5,480 nucleotides of DNA from NCBI GenBank assembly GCA_030620375.1, contig JAUXEW010000196.1:1-5480 (forward strand), in the 5' to 3' direction. The position numbers and the translations under genes are program-made. The notes under the pieces were generated by a model that ran no database searches, was not told where the DNA came from, and saw only the letters and a program-made list of their open reading frames with translations. Below, one piece after another: positions 1 through 5,183 of the stretch (position 1 is its first letter; every line of letters starts with the position of its first letter). This stretch comes from Desulfobacteraceae bacterium. Lineage in GTDB: Bacteria; Desulfobacterota; Desulfobacteria; Desulfobacterales; UBA5616.

Positions 1-198
1 ATGAGTAAACTATCTGCATTTTCCATGATGGTCTTTGTGCTGTTGTACGTCCCCTGCCTCGCCACGGTGGCCGCCATCAGAAGAGAAACCGGTTCTAATA
101 AATGGGCATTGTTCAGCATCATATACAGCACGTTTGCCGCATGGCTAATGGCTTTTATTGTCTATCAAGGCGGGAGGTTGATCGGAGTCGACGGATAA
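1..198 (+). CDS. feoB: Ferrous iron transport protein B, C-terminal end (partial)
   Basis: These are the last 65 codons and TAA stop of FeoB, the inner-membrane Fe(II) transporter with an N-terminal G-protein domain and a C-terminal membrane permease. Only the permease end is visible. The stretch VPCLATVAAIRRETGS (residues 17-32 of the visible part) is the characteristic FeoB C-terminal motif, with its conserved Pro-Cys and the RRETG turn between two hydrophobic helices (about residues 5-25 and 36-56). The gene ends a few residues after the YQGGRLIG helix, as is usual for the family. Full FeoB proteins are about 700-800 residues, so the ATG at position 1 is almost certainly an internal methionine and the gene is cut by the window edge. 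No feoC-like gene follows. The next gene, rlmD, is convergent, and I see no hairpin with a T-run in the 46-bp gap. Identity is secure; completeness cannot be judged. Confidence 0.93.
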   Translation: MSKLSAFSMMVFVLLYVPCLATVAAIRRETGSNKWALFSIIYSTFAAWLMAFIVYQGGRLIGVDG

Positions 199-244
199 TA
201 CCGCGATAAACACATGCTCAAACCGGTTCATAATGCTTCTCTCA

Positions 245-1645
245 TTAATAATTTTTTTTTATTTTCTCCAGCCTGGCCACCGCCTCAACATGGAAAGTAT
301 GGGGAAACATATCCACCGGCTGAACCTCCAGCACAGCATAATGGCCTTTCATAAGCCCCACATCCCTGGCCAGGGTAGCCGGGTTGCAGGAAACATAAAC
401 GATTTTTGACGGCCCCATGGCAAGCACCTGTTTTACCACATCCTTGTGCATACCGGCCCTGGGGGGATCGATGATCATCACATCCGGCTTCTCGGAAATT
501 TCCGAAAGACTTGTTCTAATATCTCCCAAAATAAACCGGCAATTGGAAATGCCGTTTGCTTCGCAATTTTTCTTCGCATCCGCCACCGCTCTTTCAACAA
601 TTTCAAAACCCGTAATCCGTTCGGCAAATGCGGACAGAAAAATGGAGATGGTTCCGGTACCGCAATACAGGTCGAAAACCGTCTCATTCCCTATCAGACC
701 GGCATATTCCTTTACAAAGTTGTACAATGTCTCAGCGCCCCGGGTGTTGGTCTGGAAAAACGAGTTTGCCGATATCTCGAATTCAAATCCGCCGATTCGG
801 TCCTTGATAACCGTGTCGCCGAAAAGGCACGTTTCATATTCCCCGACCGCAATTTGCGCTTTTTTCGAGGTGATGTTATTCATCACCGAAACCACCCGCG
901 TGTATTTTTCAGCCAGAAATTCGGCCATGGGACGAACCGCCGATTTGTTTTCTTGTGAAGTAATAATATTGACCATCCACTGGTCGTAATAAGACGAATG
1001 CCGTAACATCAAAAAACGCCAGAACCCCGTATGACTCCGAAGCCCATAAACCGGCATATCCGATGTCTTGATAAATCTCTTGACATCATTAAGAATTTCA
1101 TTTCCAAGACCCGGTTGAAGCAAGCAGGTTTCAATGTCCAGCACCTTATGAAATGTTCCCGGCACGTGGAGACCCAAGGCAAAGTCCAGATCAATGCCGT
1201 CTTGATTCATCTCATGGGGCAAAAGCCATCGTCTGTCCGAACATGAAAATTCCATCTTATTTCTATATCCAAAAATTTCGGGCGAAGGGATTGTCGGATA
1301 CACTGTTACATCTTTTACCATACCGATATGTTCCAATGCCGCCTTCACCTGCTGCTGTTTGTAAACCAACTGTTTATCATACTGAATAAATTGCCACTTA
1401 CAACCACCGCAAAATCCGCAATACCGGCAGGCGGGATCCACCCTGAACGGAGAAGCTTCTAATAGCGAGACCACCCGGGCCTCAACATAATTTCTTTTTT
1501 TCTTAACCACATTCACGGTCACCGTATCCATTGGAACCGTATGATCTACAAAAACCACCATACCGTTAACACGGGCTATCCCTTTCCCACCGGCAGCTAT
1601 ATCCGTTATCGTTACATCAATAACCTGTCCTCTTTTAACCGTCAT
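245..1645 (-). CDS. rlmD: 23S rRNA (uracil-C5)-methyltransferase, RlmD/RumA family
   Basis: A 466-residue SAM-dependent RNA m5U methyltransferase; E. coli RlmD modifies U1939 of 23S rRNA. An N-terminal TRAM-like beta domain (about residues 1-60) is followed by the iron-sulfur site: C73, C79 and C82 in the CxxxxxCGGC arrangement, with C174 as the likely fourth 4Fe-4S ligand (C76 is an extra cysteine). The C-terminal Rossmann domain carries FFQTN (296-300), the SAM loop DLYCGTGT (325-332) and DPPRAGMH (393-400). The catalytic nucleophile is C420 in YVSCNPATLARD, and the general base is E454 in FHVEAVARL. Length fits the family. The frame is open up to 1684, but those 13 extra codons run into the adjacent repeat. 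The ATG at 1645 has an AAAAGGA ribosome site five bases upstream and gives the usual family start. Enzymes of this clade can act on other uridines (RlmC- or TrmA-type), so the exact target is inferred. Confidence 0.93.
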   Translation of the reverse strand: MTVKRGQVIDVTITDIAAGGKGIARVNGMVVFVDHTVPMDTVTVNVVKKKRNYVEARVVSLLEASPFRVDPACRYCGFCGGCKWQFIQYDKQLVYKQQQVKAALEHIGMVKDVTVYPTIPSPEIFGYRNKMEFSCSDRRWLLPHEMNQDGIDLDFALGLHVPGTFHKVLDIETCLLQPGLGNEILNDVKRFIKTSDMPVYGLRSHTGFWRFLMLRHSSYYDQWMVNIITSQENKSAVRPMAEFLAEKYTRVVSVMNNITSKKAQIAVGEYETCLFGDTVIKDRIGGFEFEISANSFFQTNTRGAETLYNFVKEYAGLIGNETVFDLYCGTGTISIFLSAFAERITGFEIVERAVADAKKNCEANGISNCRFILGDIRTSLSEISEKPDVMIIDPPRAGMHKDVVKQVLAMGPSKIVYVSCNPATLARDVGLMKGHYAVLEVQPVDMFPHTFHVEAVARLEKIKKNY

Positions 1646-1650
1646 AAAAA

Positions 1651-1657
1651 TCCTTTT
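1651..1657 (-). promoter_or_regulatory. Ribosome binding site that sets the rlmD start
   Basis: On the minus strand this reads AAAAGGA, separated by TTTTT from the ATG at 1645-1643. It supports that ATG over the upstream in-frame ATG at 1684, which lies inside the repeat. Confidence 0.7.
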
Positions 1658-1661
1658 AAAA

Positions 1662-1869
1662 TTGGTAGTCTCGCAAAAAGTCACCGTCTGATGGCAGCGT
1701 AAAAAGCGTCAAGTTCAAGGCGCGCAAATCCTTAAGGAATGAGAAGTACATACGGCAAGTTGCAATGATCTGTCTGCGTGCAACGCACCGGCAGGCGAAG
1801 GATGAAGTGCAACGCAAGCACTTTAGTGAAACTTTTCAGCGCTAATCGGACTTTTTACAAAGCCATCAA
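1662..1869. repeat. MITE-like intergenic repeat with imperfect terminal inverted repeats
   Basis: The left end (1662-1682, ending GCAAAAAGTC) and the right end (1849-1869, beginning GACTTTTTAC) are inverted copies. They match at 15 of 21 positions, all six mismatches are transitions, and the eight inner bases AAAAAGTC are identical. Inside are partly self-complementary blocks, for example TCCTTAAGGAATGAG against CGAAGGATGAAG, and a 10-bp direct repeat GTGCAACGCA at 1778-1787 and 1807-1816. It contains no convincing gene; the short frames crossing it are poor in family similarity. Its look, with AAAAAGTC/GACTTTTT ends and a GGCGCGCAAATCCT-type core, resembles repeats I associate with Desulfobacterales intergenic regions. 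That similarity is from memory and unverified. I could not identify a clear target-site duplication. The repeat lies in the divergent region between rlmD and the hydrolase, ending only 4 bp from the rlmD ribosome site. Confidence 0.7.
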
Positions 1870-1877
1870 AATTAAAG

Positions 1878-1906
1878 TTGATACTTTCCTAAAACAAGTA
1901 TATCAT
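1878..1906 (+). promoter_or_regulatory. Sigma70-like promoter for the alpha/beta hydrolase
   Basis: TTGATA (1878-1883) and TATCAT (1901-1906) are separated by 17 bp. Each matches the sigma70 consensus at five of six positions. Transcription would start near 1913, giving a leader of about 70 bases before the GTG at 1982. The elements lie just outside the right end of the repeat. This is a consensus match by eye only. Confidence 0.5.
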
Positions 1907-1967
1907 TTTGTTATTCATACTACCCGAATCATTTTAAAAATCAATGAAAGATTAGGACTCCCTTTTC

Positions 1968-1973
1968 AAGGAG
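1968..1973 (+). promoter_or_regulatory. Ribosome binding site that sets the hydrolase GTG start
   Basis: AAGGAG is followed by eight bases and then GTG at 1982. The closer ATG at 1977 is in another frame and meets a stop after two codons (ATG ACG TGA), so it cannot start the hydrolase. The quality and spacing of this site argue for a GTG start and against the long open extension back into the repeat. Confidence 0.7.
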
Positions 1974-1981
1974 CATATGAC

Positions 1982-2722
1982 GTGACCGATTTAACTTCAA
2001 ACTCAGTTGTCCAGGAACTCTTTTTTTTATCCAACGGTTATAGATTAAAAGGCACCCTTCACCTGCCATCAACCCCTTTCCCATCGATTGTCTTTGGATC
2101 TCACGGTCTGCTCAGCACCAGTAAATCGCCAAAGCAGATCGAATTGGCGCATCAATGCAATGCCGTCGGGATCGCTTTTTTTCGTTTTGACCACCGCGGT
2201 TGCGGTGAAAGCGAAGGTGATTATAAGGACATCGCCTCTCTTACCGGGCGTTGCGAGGACTTAGCACGCGCAATTGAAACCATTCGTTTAAAAAATGATA
2301 TTGGGGGAAAAATCGGTTTTTTCGGTAGCAGCATGGGGGGAGCGGTCTCTATTTCATCGGCCAATCGATTCAAACCGGATGCAATGGTAACCTATGCAGC
2401 CCCTATCCGAAGTCGAAATATCAATGAGGTGCTGGAGAAAGAACCCGATGATAATCAAACCATTGGACCGCTCCATGATCTGAATGAACTAAAATTCGAC
2501 CTGTCCGATCACCTCTCCAATCTTCACCACATCCTTGTTATTCACGGCGATGCGGACCAGGTGGTTCCGGTGTCACACGCCCATTCGATTCACAATTCAG
2601 CCCGAGAGCCAAAAAAATTGATTCTTCAAAAAAACGGTGACCATCCCATGAACAATAGGGTTCATCAAAAAAACTTTATCCGAGAAACCATTTCCTGGTT
2701 CAAACAGTATTTGCTGAACTAA
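1982..2722 (+). CDS. Alpha/beta hydrolase (serine hydrolase, S33/Hydrolase_4-like)
   Basis: A 246-residue cytoplasmic serine hydrolase; no signal peptide or membrane segment is visible. It begins with a strand pair typical of these enzymes (VQELFFLSNGYRLKGTLHLP, 10-29). The oxyanion-hole region is GSHG (39-42) and the DHRGCGESEG turn is at 70-79. The nucleophile elbow is GSSMGG with S117, the acid is probably D192 in HGDADQVVP, and the histidine is H221 in NGDHPM. The short spacing between elbow and acid leaves only a small cap, which suits esterase, thioesterase or acyl-peptidase activity on small substrates. The substrate cannot be read from sequence. The reading frame stays open back to a GTG at 1778, but that extension is repeat-derived and lacks family features, so I chose the GTG at 1982 with its AAGGAG site. 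The gene stands alone between a divergent rlmD and a convergent cinA. Confidence 0.87.
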   Translation: MTDLTSNSVVQELFFLSNGYRLKGTLHLPSTPFPSIVFGSHGLLSTSKSPKQIELAHQCNAVGIAFFRFDHRGCGESEGDYKDIASLTGRCEDLARAIETIRLKNDIGGKIGFFGSSMGGAVSISSANRFKPDAMVTYAAPIRSRNINEVLEKEPDDNQTIGPLHDLNELKFDLSDHLSNLHHILVIHGDADQVVPVSHAHSIHNSAREPKKLILQKNGDHPMNNRVHQKNFIRETISWFKQYLLN

Positions 2723-2782
2723 GGGTTCATTCAAGCATAACGTCACATGTTTATATCCCAGCTTCAGGTTATCTTTGGCCGA

Positions 2783-4030
2783 TCATTTTGCAATAAGCTC
2801 CCTTCTCAAGACATCCATAGCCATCACGGCAAAAATCTCTTTATTCCTCAATCGTTGGCCAAAAGGAAGGTTAAAGCGCACGCCCTTTGCAGTATGAGGA
2901 GTGGCGATCCCGATACAGACAGTCCCCACAGGCTTTTCTGGGGTACCACCGTCCGGCCCGGCGATACCGGTAGTGGAAATCCCATAAGTTGCGCCTGCCA
3001 CCTCTCTAATCCCTTTTGCCATTTGCTTGGCCGTCTCTTCATTTACCGCACCATATTCTGCCAGCGTATCCGGTGATACGCCAAGGACGTTTATCTTGGA
3101 TTCATTTGAATAGGTGATACCGGAAAATAGAAAATAAGCCGAACTTCCCGGAACATTTGTCAATCGGTTGGAAATTAAACCACCGGTACAGCTTTCCGCA
3201 ACAGCCAGTGTTGCTTTTTCTTGACATAAGAGATCACCAACAACCGCCTCCATGGAATTGCCATCCGGGGATAACAAGTTTATCCCGATCCGATTTATTA
3301 TCCACCCTGTTGCATCCATCATCTGACGTTTAAGGTTGTTTTCGTTATCCCCCTTACCATAAATTTTGACGTGAATCTCCGGGAATATGGCCCGTAGCCC
3401 CAGGGTCAACCCTGAAAACGTCTCATTAAAACCCAGCAACCGTTCATTTACCTCCGACTCCGGCAGCCCGAATGTGGAGATGTTCTTTACCCGGTAATAA
3501 ATCCTATCTTGACCATTACGTTTTAAAATACGGGGGAGTACGGCATCCGACAGCATCCGTCTCATTTCAAAGGGAACTCCAGGCATCATATAAAAAAAAC
3601 ACCGGTTGATTTTAAGCACAAATCCGGGCGCCGTTCCCACAGGATTATAGAGACATTCGGCACCCCTTGGTAATAGCGCCTGCTTTTTATTTGAAGGACT
3701 TAGCGGTCGATTTCGAGCTTTAAAAAATTCTTCGATCATCTGTAAGGCTTTTTCATCGAGGACAAGCTCAACCTCAGTCGCATCTGCCGCCGCCTGGGCC
3801 GTTATATCGTCGACTGTGGGCCCGAGTCCCCCGGTCACAATAGCAGTATCCGCTCGCTGCGATATTTCCTTAATGACCTTGGTTAAAATCTTTTTATCAT
3901 CCCCCACGCAACTGTGTCGTACCACGGCAATGCCCACTTCTTCCAATTGTTGTGCGATATGGGCCGCGTTAGTGTCGATCACTGCGCCGGAACGGATTTC
4001 GTCACCGGTTGAAAGCGTTTCCACCAACAT
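2783..4030 (-). CDS. cinA: CinA: MoaB-like domain plus nicotinamide-nucleotide amidohydrolase (PncC)
   Basis: A full-length, two-domain CinA of 415 residues. The N-terminal MoaB/MogA-like domain (about 1-170) shows the STGDEIRSG start, the nucleotide-binding TGGLGPTVDD (66-75), GTAPGF (132-137) and MMPGVPFEM (148-156). A middle segment links it to the C-terminal PncC domain (about 258-415), which has AESCTGG with catalytic S280, the YSNESK segment with K312, and TTGIAGPDGG (353-362). PncC enzymes deamidate nicotinamide mononucleotide to nicotinic acid mononucleotide in pyridine nucleotide recycling. In some bacteria the gene is competence- or damage-induced, but nothing here shows that. The ATG at 4030 has AGAGGT at 4039-4044, eight bases away, and gives the usual CinA N-terminus. 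The gene is convergent with the hydrolase 60 bp away and could be the last gene of a unit with trmO. All expected catalytic motifs are present. Confidence 0.94.
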   Translation of the reverse strand: MLVETLSTGDEIRSGAVIDTNAAHIAQQLEEVGIAVVRHSCVGDDKKILTKVIKEISQRADTAIVTGGLGPTVDDITAQAAADATEVELVLDEKALQMIEEFFKARNRPLSPSNKKQALLPRGAECLYNPVGTAPGFVLKINRCFFYMMPGVPFEMRRMLSDAVLPRILKRNGQDRIYYRVKNISTFGLPESEVNERLLGFNETFSGLTLGLRAIFPEIHVKIYGKGDNENNLKRQMMDATGWIINRIGINLLSPDGNSMEAVVGDLLCQEKATLAVAESCTGGLISNRLTNVPGSSAYFLFSGITYSNESKINVLGVSPDTLAEYGAVNEETAKQMAKGIREVAGATYGISTTGIAGPDGGTPEKPVGTVCIGIATPHTAKGVRFNLPFGQRLRNKEIFAVMAMDVLRRELIAK

Positions 4031-4182
4031 TTTTCAATACCTCTCGGTCTTGTTTTGATTATTATCCAGCTGCAGCACCCGTTTCCCTTTTTTAGTTTTT
4101 TATTCGGTTGTTTCTTTTCCACGCGCTTCTTGACCTTATACACCATTTTTTTGACCTTAGGCGATAATGTTTCTTCTTCCAT
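3979..4182 (-). CDS. Lysine-rich small ORF, doubtful hypothetical protein
   Basis: A 67-codon frame lies between trmO and cinA and overlaps the cinA start by 52 bases in another frame. Its first 35 residues are very basic, with about 14 lysines in runs such as VKKMVYKVKKRVEKKQPNKK, followed by two adjacent cysteines and an isoleucine patch. No signal peptide or known domain is recognised. No ribosome site stands before the ATG; an AAAGGA lies too far upstream (about 18 bases). The frame itself is open well upstream of that ATG, without a good start codon. The part overlapping cinA is probably not biologically meaningful, so if a protein exists it may be only the N-terminal lysine-rich part. 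Position suggests possible co-transcription with its neighbours. It may equally be A-rich leader sequence of cinA. Confidence 0.2.
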   Translation of the reverse strand: MEEETLSPKVKKMVYKVKKRVEKKQPNKKLKKGNGCCSWIIIKTRPRGIEKCWWKRFQPVTKSVPAQ

Positions 4183-4235
4183 AGCGACAGTTCTGATTAG
4201 GTGATCCTTTATTTCAAGAAAACATCCATCCTCAC

Positions 4236-4673
4236 TCAGGGTGTCCCATCATGACGCGGCGCTTCGTAGCTCGGGCAGCTGTACTGATCTTCGATGTGGG
4301 GCTTGATGTCTAAAATGGGGGTCCCGTCGATCATATCCAGACCGCTCACCCTAAGTCGGTTGCCGTCCTTGGATATTACCTCCAACACGGAAAGGCCGAT
4401 AGCGTTGGGACGCCGGGGTGAGCAGATACTAAACACGCCTATAGCTGTATTCCGGTTAGGCGGTGTCTGTTTTAGCAATTGGGGTGTAAAAGGAGGACTC
4501 TTGTGAAAATGAAACAGCACTACAATTCGCTGACCGGCACTGATGTCCGAAATGCCCTCATTATACTCAGGCAAGATCTCCAGTGTGCCCTCCGCATCGG
4601 AAACGCTCCAATGTCGCGGTAGGTTCCGGACGGTGGTATGCACCGTTCCAATGGGAGTGAAATTAATTAACAT
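4236..4673 (-). CDS. TrmO/TsaA-family SAM-dependent tRNA methyltransferase (short form)
   Basis: A 145-residue member of the TsaA-like beta-barrel methyltransferase family. E. coli TrmO methylates N6-threonylcarbamoyladenosine at tRNA position 37. Recognised features are the opening FTPIGTVHT (5-13), FHFHKS (54-59), the signature FSICSPRRPNAIGLS (81-95) and GLDMIDGTPILDIKPH (111-126), which ends in the LDIKP motif. The usual signature reads T-R before SPxRPN; here it is I-C, so this is a divergent subgroup and the tRNA target is inferred. It ends soon after the barrel, lacking the C-terminal domain of the roughly 235-residue E. coli protein; short versions are common. Two ATGs lie at the start: the one at 4679 is a single base from CAGGAG, while the one at 4673 is seven bases away, so I chose 4673. 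It lies 205 bp upstream of cinA on the same strand and about 150 bp after the tRNA-Cys terminator. I see no convincing promoter. Confidence 0.85.
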   Translation of the reverse strand: MLINFTPIGTVHTTVRNLPRHWSVSDAEGTLEILPEYNEGISDISAGQRIVVLFHFHKSPPFTPQLLKQTPPNRNTAIGVFSICSPRRPNAIGLSVLEVISKDGNRLRVSGLDMIDGTPILDIKPHIEDQYSCPSYEAPRHDGTP

Positions 4674-4680
4674 ACGCATT

Positions 4681-4686
4681 CTCCTG
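4681..4686 (-). promoter_or_regulatory. Ribosome binding site that sets the trmO-like gene start
   Basis: The minus strand reads CAGGAG. It is seven bases from the ATG at 4673 but one base from the ATG at 4679, so initiation at the second ATG is favoured. Confidence 0.65.
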
Positions 4687-4821
4687 GAATATTTTACTAT
4701 GTACGAATATCGCTACCTTCGGATAGAACGTTCCCCTAAAATGGATGTCATCAGTAAACGATAAGAATTTTAGCAGTTTATACGCTGACTTTCATCATGT
4801 TTGTTGGGTATTCACAATTTG

Positions 4822-4859
4822 AAAACAAAAAAGGACTTAGATATTCAACCTAAGCCCTT
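4822..4859 (-). terminator. Intrinsic terminator of the tRNA-Cys transcript
   Basis: Read on the minus strand, AAGGGCTTAG (4859-4850) pairs with CTAAGTCCTT (4840-4831) in a 10-bp stem with one G-U pair and a 9-base loop. It is followed by a T-rich tail (4830-4822, TTTTGTTTT, continuing from the stem's last Ts). It starts 10 bases after the tRNA-Cys CCA end, as expected for a rho-independent terminator closing a tRNA operon, and separates it from the downstream trmO-like gene. Confidence 0.88.
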
Positions 4860-4869
4860 GATTTTATTA

Positions 4870-4944
4870 TGGAGGCGGCAATCAGATTCGAACTGATGAA
4901 TAACGGCTTTGCAGGCCGCTGCCTTACCACTTGGCTATGCCGCC
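4870..4944 (-). tRNA. tRNA-Cys (anticodon GCA)
   Basis: The minus strand folds into a complete cloverleaf. Acceptor GGCGGCA pairs with TGCCGCC and the D stem is GCC/GGC. The anticodon stem GCGGC/GCCGT carries the loop CTGCAAA, giving anticodon GCA. A 5-base variable loop follows, then T arm ATCAG-TTCGAAT-CTGAT. Discriminator base U73 is the identity element expected for cysteine tRNAs. The CCA end is encoded in the DNA (4872-4870). It is followed by an intrinsic terminator and preceded, after six bases, by a truncated tRNA-Gly 3' end. This suggests it was once the second gene of a Gly-Cys tRNA operon. Confidence 0.97.
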
Positions 4945-4950
4945 AAAAAT

Positions 4951-4975
4951 TGGAGCGGGAAACGGGATTTGAACC
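4951..4975 (-). pseudogene. 3' fragment of a tRNA-Gly gene (probable attachment-site remnant)
   Basis: On the minus strand these 25 bases match the end of a bacterial tRNA-Gly: the last bases of the T stem (GG), T loop TTCAAAT, the 3' T-stem strand CCCGT, the acceptor strand TTCCCGC, discriminator T and encoded CCA. The bases expected at the 5' side of the T stem (pairing with CCCGT) are not there: the sequence reads AAAGG instead of RCGGG. Nothing further upstream resembles an anticodon arm, D arm or GCGGGAA acceptor strand. The breakpoint therefore falls at the T-stem/T-loop, a usual crossover region for tyrosine integrases that use tRNA genes. It lies six bases upstream of tRNA-Cys. Assignment to Gly rests on the acceptor and T-arm sequence, as the anticodon is lost. 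Confidence 0.75.
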
Positions 4976-4981
4976 TTTGAC

Positions 4982-5008
4982 ATTATATACTATTCCTAAT
5001 TAAATCAA
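4982..5008 (-). promoter_or_regulatory. Possible promoter reading into the tRNA-Gly remnant and tRNA-Cys
   Basis: On the minus strand a perfect TATAAT (4987-4982) is preceded by TTGATT (5008-5003) with a short 15-bp spacer. An alternative -35, ATTGAT, gives 16 bp. Transcription would begin near 4975, at the start of the tRNA-Gly remnant, and run into tRNA-Cys. The AT-rich setting makes chance -10 matches likely, so this is tentative. Confidence 0.35.
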
Positions 5009-5024
5009 TATATTAAATTTTTAG

Positions 5025-5056
5025 GTCATCACCACGTCATCACCACTTTTGGTGAT
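5025..5056. repeat. Tandem 11-bp direct repeat with overlapping hairpin
   Basis: GTCATCACCAC occurs twice without a gap (5025-5035, 5036-5046). The second copy overlaps a perfect 7-bp inverted repeat, ATCACCA (5039-5045) and TGGTGAT (5050-5056), around the loop CTTT. The core ATCACC thus occurs three times, twice direct and once inverted, about 50-80 bases from the tRNA-Gly remnant. No T-run follows on either strand, so it is not a typical terminator. Arm-type integrase or excisionase sites would look like this, but that is inference. Confidence 0.6.
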
Positions 5057-5146
5057 TATCTATGATAGACAATAAAATAAATCAAGAGAAAAATTTAAAA
5101 TCTAGTAGCGGGTTGCGGTATCGTTTAATTAATAATGTATACCAAT

Positions 5147-5163
5147 CGTGACATTTTGTCACG
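5147..5163. repeat. Perfect 7-bp palindrome, operator- or hairpin-like
   Basis: CGTGACA (5147-5153), TTT, TGTCACG (5157-5163) is a perfect inverted repeat 20 bases beyond the phosphopantetheinyl transferase stop. On that gene's strand no T-run follows, so a standard terminator is unlikely. It could be a protein binding site or a weak 3' hairpin. It does not fit the CRP spacing (TGTGA-N6-TCACA). Confidence 0.5.
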
Positions 5164-5183
5164 GTACTTATGCCCAGCCTCCC

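Larger units (their letters stand above)
4976..5183. other. AT-rich non-coding stretch next to the tRNA-Gly remnant
   Basis: About 208 bp without a credible gene, lying between the tRNA remnant and the phosphopantetheinyl transferase gene. One 60-base line counted by eye (5041-5100) has 14 G+C, about 23%, against about 47% in a cinA line (3181-3240) and about 63% in a phosphopantetheinyl transferase line (5221-5280). It holds the possible tRNA promoter, a tandem repeat with a hairpin, and a perfect palindrome near its right end. It could be the terminal non-coding part of an integrated element. Confidence 0.6.

Noticed and set aside
1..3. ATG at position 1 as a true start of a 65-residue membrane protein
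   Set aside because: The residues match the extreme C-terminus of FeoB, so the gene is cut by the window edge.
199..244. Terminator between feoB and rlmD
   Set aside because: Only a short AACCGGTT palindrome with no long stem or adjacent T-run is present.
417..989. Long plus-strand open frames (also 446-958 and others) opposite rlmD
   Set aside because: They are antisense to a fully supported rlmD with intact catalytic motifs, lack ribosome sites and resemble no known family.
1778..1981. N-terminal extension of the hydrolase from GTG 1778
   Set aside because: The first 30 codons come from the repeat, the extension has no family similarity, and an AAGGAG-spaced GTG at 1982 gives the usual hydrolase length.
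2747..3076. Plus-strand open frame opposite the 3' end of cinA
   Set aside because: It covers the coding region of the PncC domain on the other strand and has no recognisable protein features.
5025..5046. Possible CRISPR array
   Set aside because: Only two 11-bp copies with no spacer between them.
5062..5151. 29-codon plus-strand ORF in the AT-rich stretch
   Set aside because: Too short, only a weak GGTG-like sequence upstream, no recognisable domain, and it ends inside the palindrome. It is most likely chance.
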